Shown piece after piece: positions 9,330-16,121 of a stretch of 20,060 nt of DNA (positions are counted from its first letter, which is position 1; each line of letters opens with the position of its first letter). Source of the DNA: CAZQYC01 sp964597495 (GTDB taxonomy: Bacteria > Pseudomonadota > Gammaproteobacteria > Steroidobacterales > Steroidobacteraceae); assembly GCA_964597495.1 (NCBI GenBank), contig CAZQYC010000071.1, positions 1-20,060 of the forward strand, written 5' to 3'. The translations under genes were made by a program, and so were the position numbers. The notes below the pieces were generated by a model. It saw nothing but the letters and a program-made list of their open reading frames with translations. It ran no database searches and was not told the DNA's origin.

Positions 9330-9335
9330 CTCCTT
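9330..9335 (-). promoter_or_regulatory. Strong ribosome-binding site for permease paralogue 2
   Basis: AAGGAG stands 6 bases before the ATG at 9323, within the 17-bp gap after the stop of the preceding permease. The arrangement favours reinitiation or coupling. An equivalent AAGGAG at 6840-6845 serves the next permease. Confidence 0.6.
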
Positions 9336-9340
9336 ATGGG

Positions 9341-11860
9341 TTATTCGTAACGCAATATGGTTGCGGGATTTAGGCGCGCGGCGCGAGCGGCCTGCGCGGA
9401 AATCGTGATCCAGGCGATCAGCAAGGCGAGGCCGAGACTGCCGACGAAGGGAACGAAACTTAAGCCCGTGCTGTGCGTAAAGACGCTCAAGTACGCGCGC
9501 ATCAGTACGTAGGCAAGCGGCCAGGAGAGGAGGTTCGCGATCGCGACCGGGCGCGAGAAGTCGCGGATCAGCATTGCAAATATGTTCTTCGAGTTCGCGC
9601 CCAGCGTTTTGCGCACGCCGATTTCATGCATGCGTCGATGGATGGCGTGGATCGAAATGCCGCTGAGGCCCAGTACCGCAATGACGATTGCAATGAGGGT
9701 CGAGAGGTTGAAGATGCCGCTTACCGTGTCGATCGTCCACATTGACCTGTCAAGAATCTGGTCGCCGAATTTCCTTTGACTGGCAACGTTCGGCGCGATG
9801 CGGTTCCAGGCGTCGTCGATCTCCTTCAGGCCGGCGCGCACGTCGTTTTTGGCGATGCGCACGATGATCGAATGCGCGGCGGTCGGATCGAGAAAATAGA
9901 TGTTGGAGCCGGTCCCTAGCTGCATGACGGAGAGCGGTTTCGAATCGACCACGCCGACGATGAACACCGGCCGCGCTACTTCCTGACCGTTGCGATGCCA
10001 CCAGTAGTAGAGAATCTTGCCGACCGCGTCCTGTGGATGCCAGCCGCGTTCCGTCACGAAGGCGAGGTCTACGACCACGTTCGTCAGGTCACCCGCCGAC
10101 TTTGACGTGAGGTTTACGTTGTCCGAAGCCTGCTCTTTGGACAGCAATCGACCGGCGAGCAGTTTAAATTCGAGCGTGGCGAAGAAGTCCTCGGCATTGA
10201 TACTCCGCTGTGCCGGTCGGCGCGTCGCCTGTGGATCCGCCGTCGCGGAGATGCCCGCTAGACCGCCCAGATTGAGAATTTCCCAGGGTGGAACGCCGGT
10301 CGCGGTGACATTCTTAATATGCGGTTGTTTCAGTAGTTCCGTGCGCAGCGTGTCGATATTCACCGGCGTATCGGATCGGTTCGTCAGTACCACGATCGGA
10401 TCGGCGTCTGCGGTGAACGAAGCATCCCGGACATAGTTGCTTTGCATGCGCATCACTAGGATGGCGATGACCAAGAAACTCGCAGAGGTGAATTGCGCAC
10501 CCACAATCAAGGCGGCGATTCTGCGTCGTGAGGACTTTTCGTGCCCGATGCGCACGGCTTGCAGCGGACGCACGCTTGAAAGAACGAACGCCGGATACGA
10601 ACCGGACACGACAGTGACGGCGGCGAGTATGCCGAGCAAAGTGAGCCATAGCTGCCACGAAGGCAGGACGTTGTGAAGAAAGAAAGACGCCACGTTCAGC
10701 GTTTGGTCAAAGGCGGGTATTGAAAACAATAAGACTGTTAGGAGCAGCAGCGCGACGACCGTAGCGATTGTCGTCGCCAGCGCGGCTTCGAACAGATACT
10801 GCACGGCGATTTGGAAGCGAGTCGCCCCCACGATGCGCTGCAGGCCAATTTCCTTCGCACGCGGTGCGGCTTGTGCCGTCGCAAGATTCGCGTAGTTGAG
10901 GCACGCGATCAGCAGCACCATGCCGCCGAGCATATATAAAAGAGTGATGCCGCCGATGTTGGTCTTCATCATTCCCAGCACGACTTCGAAGTAAGTGAGC
11001 GTGATTCCGGAGAGCGGTAGCAAACCAAGCTCGGCCTGTTGCTGCGGTGCTTGTTGCTCTGAAGAAGGGGGGTGTCGCTTCACGAAATCCGGCAGTTCGG
11101 CGCGCAGCCGTTCGGCGGTCAGCGAGCCATCTTCGGGGAGAACGACATACGTTGTCGTATAGATACGACTCCAGACGGATTCCTTCCGGGCAGCGGGCAT
11201 TCTGTTGTCGGCTACATCCATGCTGACGAGAACATCGAATCGCTCAAAAGGGTTCGCCAATGCATGGGTGCTGAGGTGCGACGGCTGTGGAATGGCGTCC
11301 AGTACTCCGGTCACCGTCAGCGGCGTTGAGCCCAAAAATATGACTTCACGTCCCATCGCCTGACGCGCTCCGCCGAACAACCGAAGCGCAGCGTCATCGC
11401 TCAATACGATGCTTTTGGGCGGTTTTAGCGCATCGACGCTGCCGCTCAACAGCGGAAGTCGTAGTAGCGAAATAATGCTGGCGTCCGCGAAGCGGACCTT
11501 GGCGTCCATTCCTATCGTGCCGGCTTTGAGCGAGTCACCGACTGAAATTGCATCGGCCATCGTCAAGCGCGCTACGGTTTCGATTTGAGGAAAGTCGACT
11601 TTGAGGAGCGGCGCCACACCGGCGGAGATGGCAGGCATCGCGACTTTAGCGCCGGATCCGGGCGTGAAGGCCTGATGCGTGAGCACATAGATTCGATCGG
11701 CGTTTGCAATGTGCCGGTCTGCTCCTTGTAAGTAAGCGATCAATACGTACACGCCTAAAAAGCATGTCAATCCGAACGTCAGGCACGCAATATTCAGGAC
11801 GGCCGTGAATTTCTGGCGTCGAAATTGCCGCAGAACCGCGCTGAAGTAGTGTTTGAGCAT
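9341..11860 (-). CDS. FtsX/MacB-type ABC transporter permease (paralogue 1 of 4)
   Basis: This 839-aa permease is the first of the four, immediately after the ATPase gene (53-bp gap). It shows TM1 at about 20-43, a periplasmic MacB_PCD-like region to about 300 containing a Gln-rich stretch near 268-276 (SEQQAPQQQ), ACLNYANLATAQ (about 319-330) and EIGLQRIVGA (337-346). A second periplasmic domain and a final FtsX half follow, with EIGVRKTLGA (about 746-755) and a terminal NPATILRYE. The family normally works with a separate LolD/MacB-like ATPase, here the adjacent gene, and with a periplasmic adaptor, here the HlyD-like protein upstream. Its ribosome-binding site is weaker than those of the next copies (GGAAG well upstream of the ATG). 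Similar N-terminal openings (M-x-x-HY-x-x-AL/VLR-x-F) in all four copies point to tandem duplication. Substrate unknown. Confidence 0.88.
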   Translation of the reverse strand: MLKHYFSAVLRQFRRQKFTAVLNIACLTFGLTCFLGVYVLIAYLQGADRHIANADRIYVLTHQAFTPGSGAKVAMPAISAGVAPLLKVDFPQIETVARLTMADAISVGDSLKAGTIGMDAKVRFADASIISLLRLPLLSGSVDALKPPKSIVLSDDAALRLFGGARQAMGREVIFLGSTPLTVTGVLDAIPQPSHLSTHALANPFERFDVLVSMDVADNRMPAARKESVWSRIYTTTYVVLPEDGSLTAERLRAELPDFVKRHPPSSEQQAPQQQAELGLLPLSGITLTYFEVVLGMMKTNIGGITLLYMLGGMVLLIACLNYANLATAQAAPRAKEIGLQRIVGATRFQIAVQYLFEAALATTIATVVALLLLTVLLFSIPAFDQTLNVASFFLHNVLPSWQLWLTLLGILAAVTVVSGSYPAFVLSSVRPLQAVRIGHEKSSRRRIAALIVGAQFTSASFLVIAILVMRMQSNYVRDASFTADADPIVVLTNRSDTPVNIDTLRTELLKQPHIKNVTATGVPPWEILNLGGLAGISATADPQATRRPAQRSINAEDFFATLEFKLLAGRLLSKEQASDNVNLTSKSAGDLTNVVVDLAFVTERGWHPQDAVGKILYYWWHRNGQEVARPVFIVGVVDSKPLSVMQLGTGSNIYFLDPTAAHSIIVRIAKNDVRAGLKEIDDAWNRIAPNVASQRKFGDQILDRSMWTIDTVSGIFNLSTLIAIVIAVLGLSGISIHAIHRRMHEIGVRKTLGANSKNIFAMLIRDFSRPVAIANLLSWPLAYVLMRAYLSVFTHSTGLSFVPFVGSLGLALLIAWITISAQAARAARLNPATILRYE

Positions 11861-11913
11861 GGCGAAAAAGCTTCCGGGCTACCGGTTGCGAGCAGTCGGT
11901 AAGAAAAGACGCT

Positions 11914-12594
11914 TCACAGTATGCTTCCTGTGTCCGGCACGATCCGTCCGTCGAGCATATGGATGGTTCGATGGGCGCAGTGCGCATGTGTGGGCGAGTG
12001 CGTCACCATCAAGATCGTCGCGCCTTGTTCGCTAAGCGTCGTGAGCATGTCCATCACGTCTTCGCCGTTCTTGGTGTCCAAGTTGCCGGTGGGCTCGTCA
12101 GCGACGATGAGTTTGGGATCGCCGACCACGGCACGCGCGACGGCGACGCGTTGCTGTTGGCCGCCGGAGAGCTGCGAGGGTTTATGTTTGGCGCGCGGCA
12201 ATAGATCCACGAGTTCGAGCACTTCGCGCACGCGCGATTTGCGTTTATTGCGCGGCACGTCCTGATAGAGCAGCGGGAGTTCGACGTTTTCGTAAACGGA
12301 GAGATCGTCGATCAAATTGAAACTCTGGAAGATGAAGCCGATGTTGTGCTTGCGCAGATCCACCAATTTACTTTCGGGATACTTCGAGACCTCCTGTTCG
12401 CCAAGGAAGTAGTGGCCGCTGCTCACCGTGTCGATCATCGCGATCACGTTCAATAGCGTGGACTTGCCGCAGCCCGACGGTCCCATGATGGCGACGAATT
12501 CACCTTTTTTGATCTCGAGACTGACGTCGTCGAGGGCCGTGGTCTCCAGATCGTTCGTTCTGTAGAGTTTGCGAACGTTCTTTAGGGTGATCAT
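11914..12594 (-). CDS. ABC transporter ATP-binding protein (LolD/MacB/FtsE class)
   Basis: This complete 226-aa nucleotide-binding subunit hydrolyses ATP on the cytoplasmic face to drive the FtsX-type permeases that follow it. All motifs are intact: Walker A GPSGCGKST (38-46), Q-loop Gln90 in FIFQSFN, signature LSGGQQQR (142-149), Walker B LIVADEP with Asp166 and Glu167, D-loop GNLD, and switch His199 in MVTHS. Just after the switch is a short His/Cys-rich segment (THAHCAHRTIH), slightly unusual but in a variable place. Its length is normal for the class. The ATG overlaps the TGA of the possible small ORF upstream (ATGA), and AGGAG lies 10 bases upstream. With adaptor and permeases on either side it forms the classic adaptor-ATPase-permease order of MacAB-like systems in which ATPase and permease are separate proteins. 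Confidence 0.95.
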   Translation of the reverse strand: MITLKNVRKLYRTNDLETTALDDVSLEIKKGEFVAIMGPSGCGKSTLLNVIAMIDTVSSGHYFLGEQEVSKYPESKLVDLRKHNIGFIFQSFNLIDDLSVYENVELPLLYQDVPRNKRKSRVREVLELVDLLPRAKHKPSQLSGGQQQRVAVARAVVGDPKLIVADEPTGNLDTKNGEDVMDMLTTLSEQGATILMVTHSPTHAHCAHRTIHMLDGRIVPDTGSIL

Positions 12595-12839
12595 TGGACG
12601 TTTTCTCCTGCGTCGAGAACTAGGCAGCTTTCAAGCTGGCCGATGGCATGGCCGAAAGGGAATCTGGAAAAAATAAAAAATCCCTCTATGTCCGCGCGAT
12701 GAGGGGTTATCCGCGTAAGCACACGGAACAAGGCGCGAATGAAGAGGGAGTACGAAAGTAGTTGCCTGCACGTTGGATCGGTAGTGAGAGAGGCGCGTTT
12801 TTTTCTGGCCAGTTGGAAGCGGCCGGTCTGCTTTTTCAT
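12591..12839 (-). CDS. Possible small protein (82 aa) bridging adaptor and ATPase genes
   Basis: An 82-codon frame begins MKKQTGRFQLARKK and ends LDAGENVQ. Its ATG overlaps the adaptor's TGA (ATGA) and its TGA overlaps the ATPase's ATG (ATGA), so it would link the two genes without a gap. GGGGAG lies 7 bases before the ATG. The N-terminus is basic, the middle (about 28-45, QLLSYSLFIRALFRVLTR) looks amphipathic or hydrophobic, and no known domain is recognised. Against it: rare AGA, AGG, ATA and CTA codons, an A/T-rich patch near 12667-12681 and a terminator-like hairpin inside the frame. It may be a real small subunit, a leader whose translation controls the hairpin, or a spacer that happens to be open. 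Existence as a protein is uncertain. Confidence 0.35.
   Translation of the reverse strand: MKKQTGRFQLARKKRASLTTDPTCRQLLSYSLFIRALFRVLTRITPHRADIEGFFIFSRFPFGHAIGQLESCLVLDAGENVQ
12668..12705 (-). terminator. Attenuator-like hairpin with U tract between adaptor and ATPase genes
   Basis: Read on the minus strand, CCCTC, a 14-base loop and GAGGG form a five-pair stem (12682-12705), followed at once by ATTTTTTATTTTTT (to 12668). The form matches a weak intrinsic terminator. It sits inside the adaptor-ATPase gap, within the possible 82-aa frame, so it could lower expression of the downstream permeases relative to the adaptor. Translation of the small frame could override it. The stem is short, so strength is doubtful. 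Confidence 0.35.
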
Positions 12840-14185
12840 TTGTTTTCTCCCCGCAGTTCGATCCGCGTGAACTCTTTCAGCGATTCGTAGCTCGAGGTAA
12901 TCACGCGGTCGCCGTTCGACAAGCCTTCGAGCACTTCGATGCTTTCCGGGTTGCGGCGGCCCAGTTTGATCGGGCGACGCGATGCTTGAGTGCCTTCGAC
13001 GACGAAGGCCCATTGACCGCCGGTGTCTTCGTAGAACGGCCCGTTCGCGACTACCAAGCCTTGCGAAGAAGCGCCGATTGCGAGGCGCAGTTGCAGCGAT
13101 TGCCCGCGACGGATGGATTTCGGAGCATCGCCGAAGAAAACGAGGTCGACCTTGAATTGGCGGTCTTTTACCTCCGAGTATTGCTTGTTCAGCGACAGCC
13201 TATGTTCTTTTCCGTCGATTTCGGCGGTGGCTTCTTGCCCAACAGCAATACGCGGTAGGTAGTGTTCGTCGATTAAAGCCGTGACTTTATAAGTGTCGAT
13301 CTGATCGATCTGCCCGATGCGTTCGCCCGGGCGTTTCGATTCGCCCAGGTGCGCTTCAAGCGAGGTGACTTGACCGGCGATGGGGGCCTTAACGGTCAAA
13401 TTATCGAGATTTTGCCGGGCAATCGCGAGGTTCTTATTGAGGTTGGCAATCGTTTTTTCGACCTGCTGCATCTGTTCCTTTTGTAGCGATTCGTCGACTC
13501 GTTTGGCTTCCTCGGCCGCTTGCAATAGATCGCGAAGGCGCTCGAGTTCGAGCGCCGCGTCTTCAAGGTCGGAACGCTTGATCGCGCCGGTATTTACGAG
13601 CGATTGCATCCGCTTCAGACGTTGCGAGGATTGTTCGACCTGAAATTTCATATCGATGAGTTCGCGGGCGTGCGCCAGGCGGCTTTGTTCGAAGGCGAGT
13701 TTGGTGCTATTGAGTCGATTCAGCTGTTCGGAGAGTTGCGCCTCGCTGTTGATGACCTGTAACTGCAGGTTAGTATTGTTAAGTCGAACGAGCGGCTGGC
13801 CGGAAATCACGATAGCGCCCTCATCGACGAGGAGTTGTACGACTTGGCCGCCGTCGATGGCATCCAGGTATACCGTTTCGCGCGGCTGAACATTGCCGGT
13901 GATCGGAATGTAGTCGTGAAACGAGCCGGAGTGCACAGGGGAGATGACGACCCGTTCGGCGTCCATGGTCAGCGTCCGTTGCAATCCAAAGCGAACGTAG
14001 CCGTAGCCGACGGCCGCGACAAACAGGGCCGCCATGGCGGAGACGATGAAGTGTTGGCGGGTAAAACGCGGTCCCGATACCCGCCTGTCCATCGCCGAGA
14101 CGGCGGCAACGCCGTCGTCGGCTGCGCCGTTCTCTTCCGCCGAGGAGTCGTTCCGAAACTTGGCAAATATTGACCACGCCGACAT
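12836..14185 (-). CDS. HlyD/MacA-family periplasmic adaptor subunit
   Basis: This 449-aa membrane-fusion protein connects the inner-membrane permease to the periplasm and, in tripartite pumps, to an outer-membrane channel. It has a cytoplasmic N-terminus (1-45), one TM anchor at about 46-66, a split lipoyl-like domain (about 101-136 and 263-295, the latter beginning LTVKAPIAGQV), a long alpha-helical hairpin between them (about 137-262), a beta-barrel domain (about 297-370) and a membrane-proximal domain to the end. The hairpin of some 125 residues is long enough to contact a TolC-type protein, though none is encoded here. The ATG at 14185 is the first in frame; the upstream purine tract (GGCGGATGGA) is mediocre, and Met32 is a less likely alternative. 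It is the first gene of the minus-strand block and is divergent from a GntR-type regulator. Its stop overlaps the start of the possible small ORF. Confidence 0.9.
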   Translation of the reverse strand: MSAWSIFAKFRNDSSAEENGAADDGVAAVSAMDRRVSGPRFTRQHFIVSAMAALFVAAVGYGYVRFGLQRTLTMDAERVVISPVHSGSFHDYIPITGNVQPRETVYLDAIDGGQVVQLLVDEGAIVISGQPLVRLNNTNLQLQVINSEAQLSEQLNRLNSTKLAFEQSRLAHARELIDMKFQVEQSSQRLKRMQSLVNTGAIKRSDLEDAALELERLRDLLQAAEEAKRVDESLQKEQMQQVEKTIANLNKNLAIARQNLDNLTVKAPIAGQVTSLEAHLGESKRPGERIGQIDQIDTYKVTALIDEHYLPRIAVGQEATAEIDGKEHRLSLNKQYSEVKDRQFKVDLVFFGDAPKSIRRGQSLQLRLAIGASSQGLVVANGPFYEDTGGQWAFVVEGTQASRRPIKLGRRNPESIEVLEGLSNGDRVITSSYESLKEFTRIELRGENK

Positions 14186-14203
14186 TCCATCCGCCGCTCA
14201 GGT

Positions 14204-14237
14204 GTATTATCGTCGTAATACAGTACTTCAATAATAC
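14204..14237. promoter_or_regulatory. Candidate operator: GTATTA/TAATAC repeats upstream of the adaptor gene
   Basis: GTATTATCGTCGTAATAC (14204-14221) is an inverted repeat with perfect 6-bp arms and a 6-bp spacer. A further TAATAC copy lies at 14232-14237, 16 bp from the first TAATAC. The palindrome ends 19 bp before the adaptor ATG, between the adaptor gene and the divergent GntR-type gene. GntR-family regulators of the YtrA kind commonly bind GT...AC inverted repeats near their own promoters. The A/T-rich half sites could also overlap a -10 element of the minus-strand promoter; TTGAAG (14231-14226 on minus) is a possible -35 with imperfect spacing. Operator identity is inference. Confidence 0.45.
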
Positions 14238-14413
14238 GTTGGCATGCAAGAGGGGAAGGGTTAATGTAGTGGGGCCTGGGACTTGGGGCGTGGGTAAGAA
14301 GTCGGAGTTATGTTTTCTAGCGAATATCCAGTGTCGAGCCGAATTTCCGAAAACTCTCGTCGGGAAGCGCTTTCAACCCCTGGCTCGAATGCCGCAGGCC
14401 CCATGCCCTTCCA

Positions 14414-14776
14414 ATGAAACGCGCTACCCACCCGCAGTGGCACGACGATCTGCCCATTTATCGGCAGCTCATGCAGGTGTTGCTCGGCCACATTTTGGAC
14501 CGCACCTATCTCGAGGGCGAGATGCTGCCGTCGGTGCGGCAACTCGCAAGCGACTACGACATCAATCCGCTGACCGTCGCGAAGGTCTACAAGGAACTCG
14601 CGCGCGATGGATTCTTGGAGAAGTGGCGGGGCGAGGGTTTAATGATCAAAAAAGGGGTTCGCGATGCGATTCTGAAACGCGAGCGCACCAAGTTCTTGAA
14701 AGAGGAATGGCCTTTGCTGAAGGAAAAGATGGAGCGATTGGGGATCGATATCAAATCGCTGGCGGACGAGGAATGA
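14414..14776 (+). CDS. GntR-family transcriptional regulator, YtrA-like
   Basis: This 120-aa protein has an N-terminal winged helix-turn-helix of the GntR type (about 13-79). The marks are LPIYRQLMQVLLGHIL, the turn EGEMLPSVRQLASDY, recognition helix NPLTVAKVYKEL and the wing DGFLEKWRGEGLMIKKG. Only about 40 residues follow, predicted helical, so there is no large ligand-binding domain. This short tail is characteristic of the YtrA subfamily, whose members usually sit beside ABC transporter operons and repress them. That fits the divergent exporter operon starting 228 bp away. The ATG has only a weak ribosome-binding site. The gene ends 10 bp before the convergent alcohol dehydrogenase stop, with no evident terminator between them. 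Regulator class is firm; the target and the signal are inferred from position. Confidence 0.88.
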   Translation: MKRATHPQWHDDLPIYRQLMQVLLGHILDRTYLEGEMLPSVRQLASDYDINPLTVAKVYKELARDGFLEKWRGEGLMIKKGVRDAILKRERTKFLKEEWPLLKEKMERLGIDIKSLADEE

Positions 14777-14786
14777 CGGCTTCCTC

Positions 14787-15878
14787 CTAAAGGATAAGCA
14801 CCGAGCGAATCGACTCTCCGCGTTTCATCAAGTCGAAACCCTCGTCTATTTTCTCGAGCGGCATGCGGTGCGTGATCAGCTTGTCGAGGTTGATCTTGCC
14901 TTGCATGTACCAATCCACCACTTCGGGTAATTTCGATACGCGCGCGCCGCCCATGTAGGCGCCGGTCCACTTGCGACCCATGAATAATTGACCGGGCAGC
15001 GTCGTCACTTCGGCGCCGTGTGCGGCGACACCGATGATGTAAGCGATGCCCCACGCATTGTTGGTGCTTTCAAGCGCCGTGCGCATGACCTGCGGGTTAC
15101 CGATGCATTCGAAGCTGTAGTCCGCGCCGCCTCCGGTCATCTTGAGAAGATGCGAAACCATTTTCTCGACCGTTTTCGGATTCACGAAATGCGTCGCGCC
15201 CATCTCGCGCGCGATGGATTCCTTGGCGTCGTTGGTGTCGATGCCGATGATCGTTTTCGCGCCGGCCAGTTTCGCGCCTTGAACCACATTGAGGCCGATG
15301 CCGCCCAAGCCGAATACGATAACGGAACTGCCGGCTTCGACTTTCGCAGCAAACAAGGCGGCGCCCAGTCCGGTGGTCGCACCGCAGCCGATGTAGCAGA
15401 TGCGATCGAACGGCGCGTCGTCGCGTACTTTGGCGAGGGTGTCGACCGGCAACACGGTGTAGTCGGCGAACGTGCCCAAACCCCATAGCTGAGTAATGGG
15501 TTTGCCGTCGCGAGAGAAATGACTTTTGCCGGGACGGAGGCGAGCGAAGGCTTCTTGGCAGAGATTCGTTTTGCTCGACGCGCAGTAGTTGCACTTTCCG
15601 CAGTTCGGAATCAAGAAGGGGATGACATGATCGCCTTTCTTAAACTTCGTCACTCCGGGCCCGCAATCGACGATCACGCCCGCGGCTTCATGGCCGAGAA
15701 TGGTGGGGAACTGCCAGGGCGACTTGCCTTCGTACACGTTTAAATCGGAGTGGCAAAGCCCCGTCGCTTTGACTTGAATGAGCACTTCGCCTTCACCGGG
15801 GCCTTCGAGCTGCACGGTTTCGATGGAGAAAGGTTGATTCGGGCCGTGCAACACGGCCGCGCGAACGTTCATCGACAT
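14787..15878 (-). CDS. Zinc-dependent alcohol dehydrogenase, class III-like
   Basis: This 363-aa medium-chain dehydrogenase/reductase oxidises an alcohol or thiohemiacetal with NAD+. Catalytic zinc ligands are Cys42 (CHSD), His63 (GHE) and Cys165 (GCGATTG). Structural zinc is bound by Cys93, 96, 99 and 107. The Rossmann motif is GLGGIG (190-195), with Asp214 at the end of the second strand indicating NAD+ preference. Much of the chain matches glutathione-dependent formaldehyde dehydrogenase (DYSFECIGN, IIGVAAHG, ITHRMPLE, GESIRSV). However, the loop after CHSD has GKSPWQ where the true enzymes carry Asp55 and Glu57 for glutathione, and the 108-125 region is shortened, so a different substrate is likely. 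The start at 15878 has AAGGGG 6 bases upstream. The frame stays open far upstream, but that part is antisense to the neighbouring gene. It is divergent from a nitronate monooxygenase-like gene. Confidence 0.9.
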   Translation of the reverse strand: MSMNVRAAVLHGPNQPFSIETVQLEGPGEGEVLIQVKATGLCHSDLNVYEGKSPWQFPTILGHEAAGVIVDCGPGVTKFKKGDHVIPFLIPNCGKCNYCASSKTNLCQEAFARLRPGKSHFSRDGKPITQLWGLGTFADYTVLPVDTLAKVRDDAPFDRICYIGCGATTGLGAALFAAKVEAGSSVIVFGLGGIGLNVVQGAKLAGAKTIIGIDTNDAKESIAREMGATHFVNPKTVEKMVSHLLKMTGGGADYSFECIGNPQVMRTALESTNNAWGIAYIIGVAAHGAEVTTLPGQLFMGRKWTGAYMGGARVSKLPEVVDWYMQGKINLDKLITHRMPLEKIDEGFDLMKRGESIRSVLIL

Positions 15879-15884
15879 GACAAT

Positions 15885-15890
15885 CCCCTT
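15885..15890 (-). promoter_or_regulatory. Ribosome-binding site that fixes the dehydrogenase start
   Basis: AAGGGG lies 6 bases before the ATG at 15878 on the minus strand. It sets the start of the dehydrogenase inside a much longer open frame that would otherwise run antisense through the neighbouring gene. A second Met two codons later is possible but is less well spaced. Confidence 0.65.
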
Positions 15891-15920
15891 GTTAACAGGC
15901 GCGTTCGGGAGAATGCGGAT

Positions 15921-15949
15921 TGTATAGAAGGAGAGGAGCGCGCTGGGAA
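15921..15949 (-). promoter_or_regulatory. Candidate sigma-70-type promoter of the alcohol dehydrogenase
   Basis: On the minus strand TTCCCA (15949-15944) and TATACA (15926-15921) are separated by 17 bases, each matching 4 of 6 consensus positions. The -10 lies about 42 bases before the ATG. It is reasonable but weak, and was found by eye only. Confidence 0.3.
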
Positions 15950-15972
15950 ATCTGGCTAGAATGCAAAGCGCT

Positions 15973-16079
15973 CCTCTCCCCAACCCTCTCCCGCAAAGGG
16001 GAGAGGGAGCAGAAGGCGCTGCGCTAAATCGTGTGGTCTTAGTCCCTCTCCCCTTGCGGGAAAGGGTCGGGGAGAGGGG
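15973..16079. repeat. Large inverted repeat of the CTCTCCCC/GGGGAGAG type
   Basis: Two arms of about 37 bases (15973-16009 and 16043-16079) are near-perfect reverse complements around a central segment of about 33 bases. Each arm also holds its own CCTCTCCC/GGGAGAGG stem. No ORF crosses it convincingly. It lies in the 243-bp gap between the divergent dehydrogenase and nitronate monooxygenase genes, close to both promoters. The same CTCTCCCC-GGGGAGAG core recurs at 19863-19882, so it is probably a dispersed intergenic repeat family of this genome rather than a site specific to these genes. Whether it terminates transcription or forms an mRNA structure is unknown. Confidence 0.75.
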
Positions 16080-16121
16080 GAACGGATCGAAAAAGAATTC
16101 ACCAACCTCGAAGCTGCACAC

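Noticed and set aside
14240..14300. G-rich tract (GGGGCCTGGGACTTGGGGCGTGGG) in the regulator upstream region as a possible G-quadruplex
   Set aside because: Runs of G are interrupted and unevenly spaced, and no functional context supports a quadruplex.
14170..14790. 206-aa plus-strand frame spanning the regulator gene
   Set aside because: It overlaps the GntR-type gene in another frame, and its sequence is Arg/Gly/Ala-rich without motifs.
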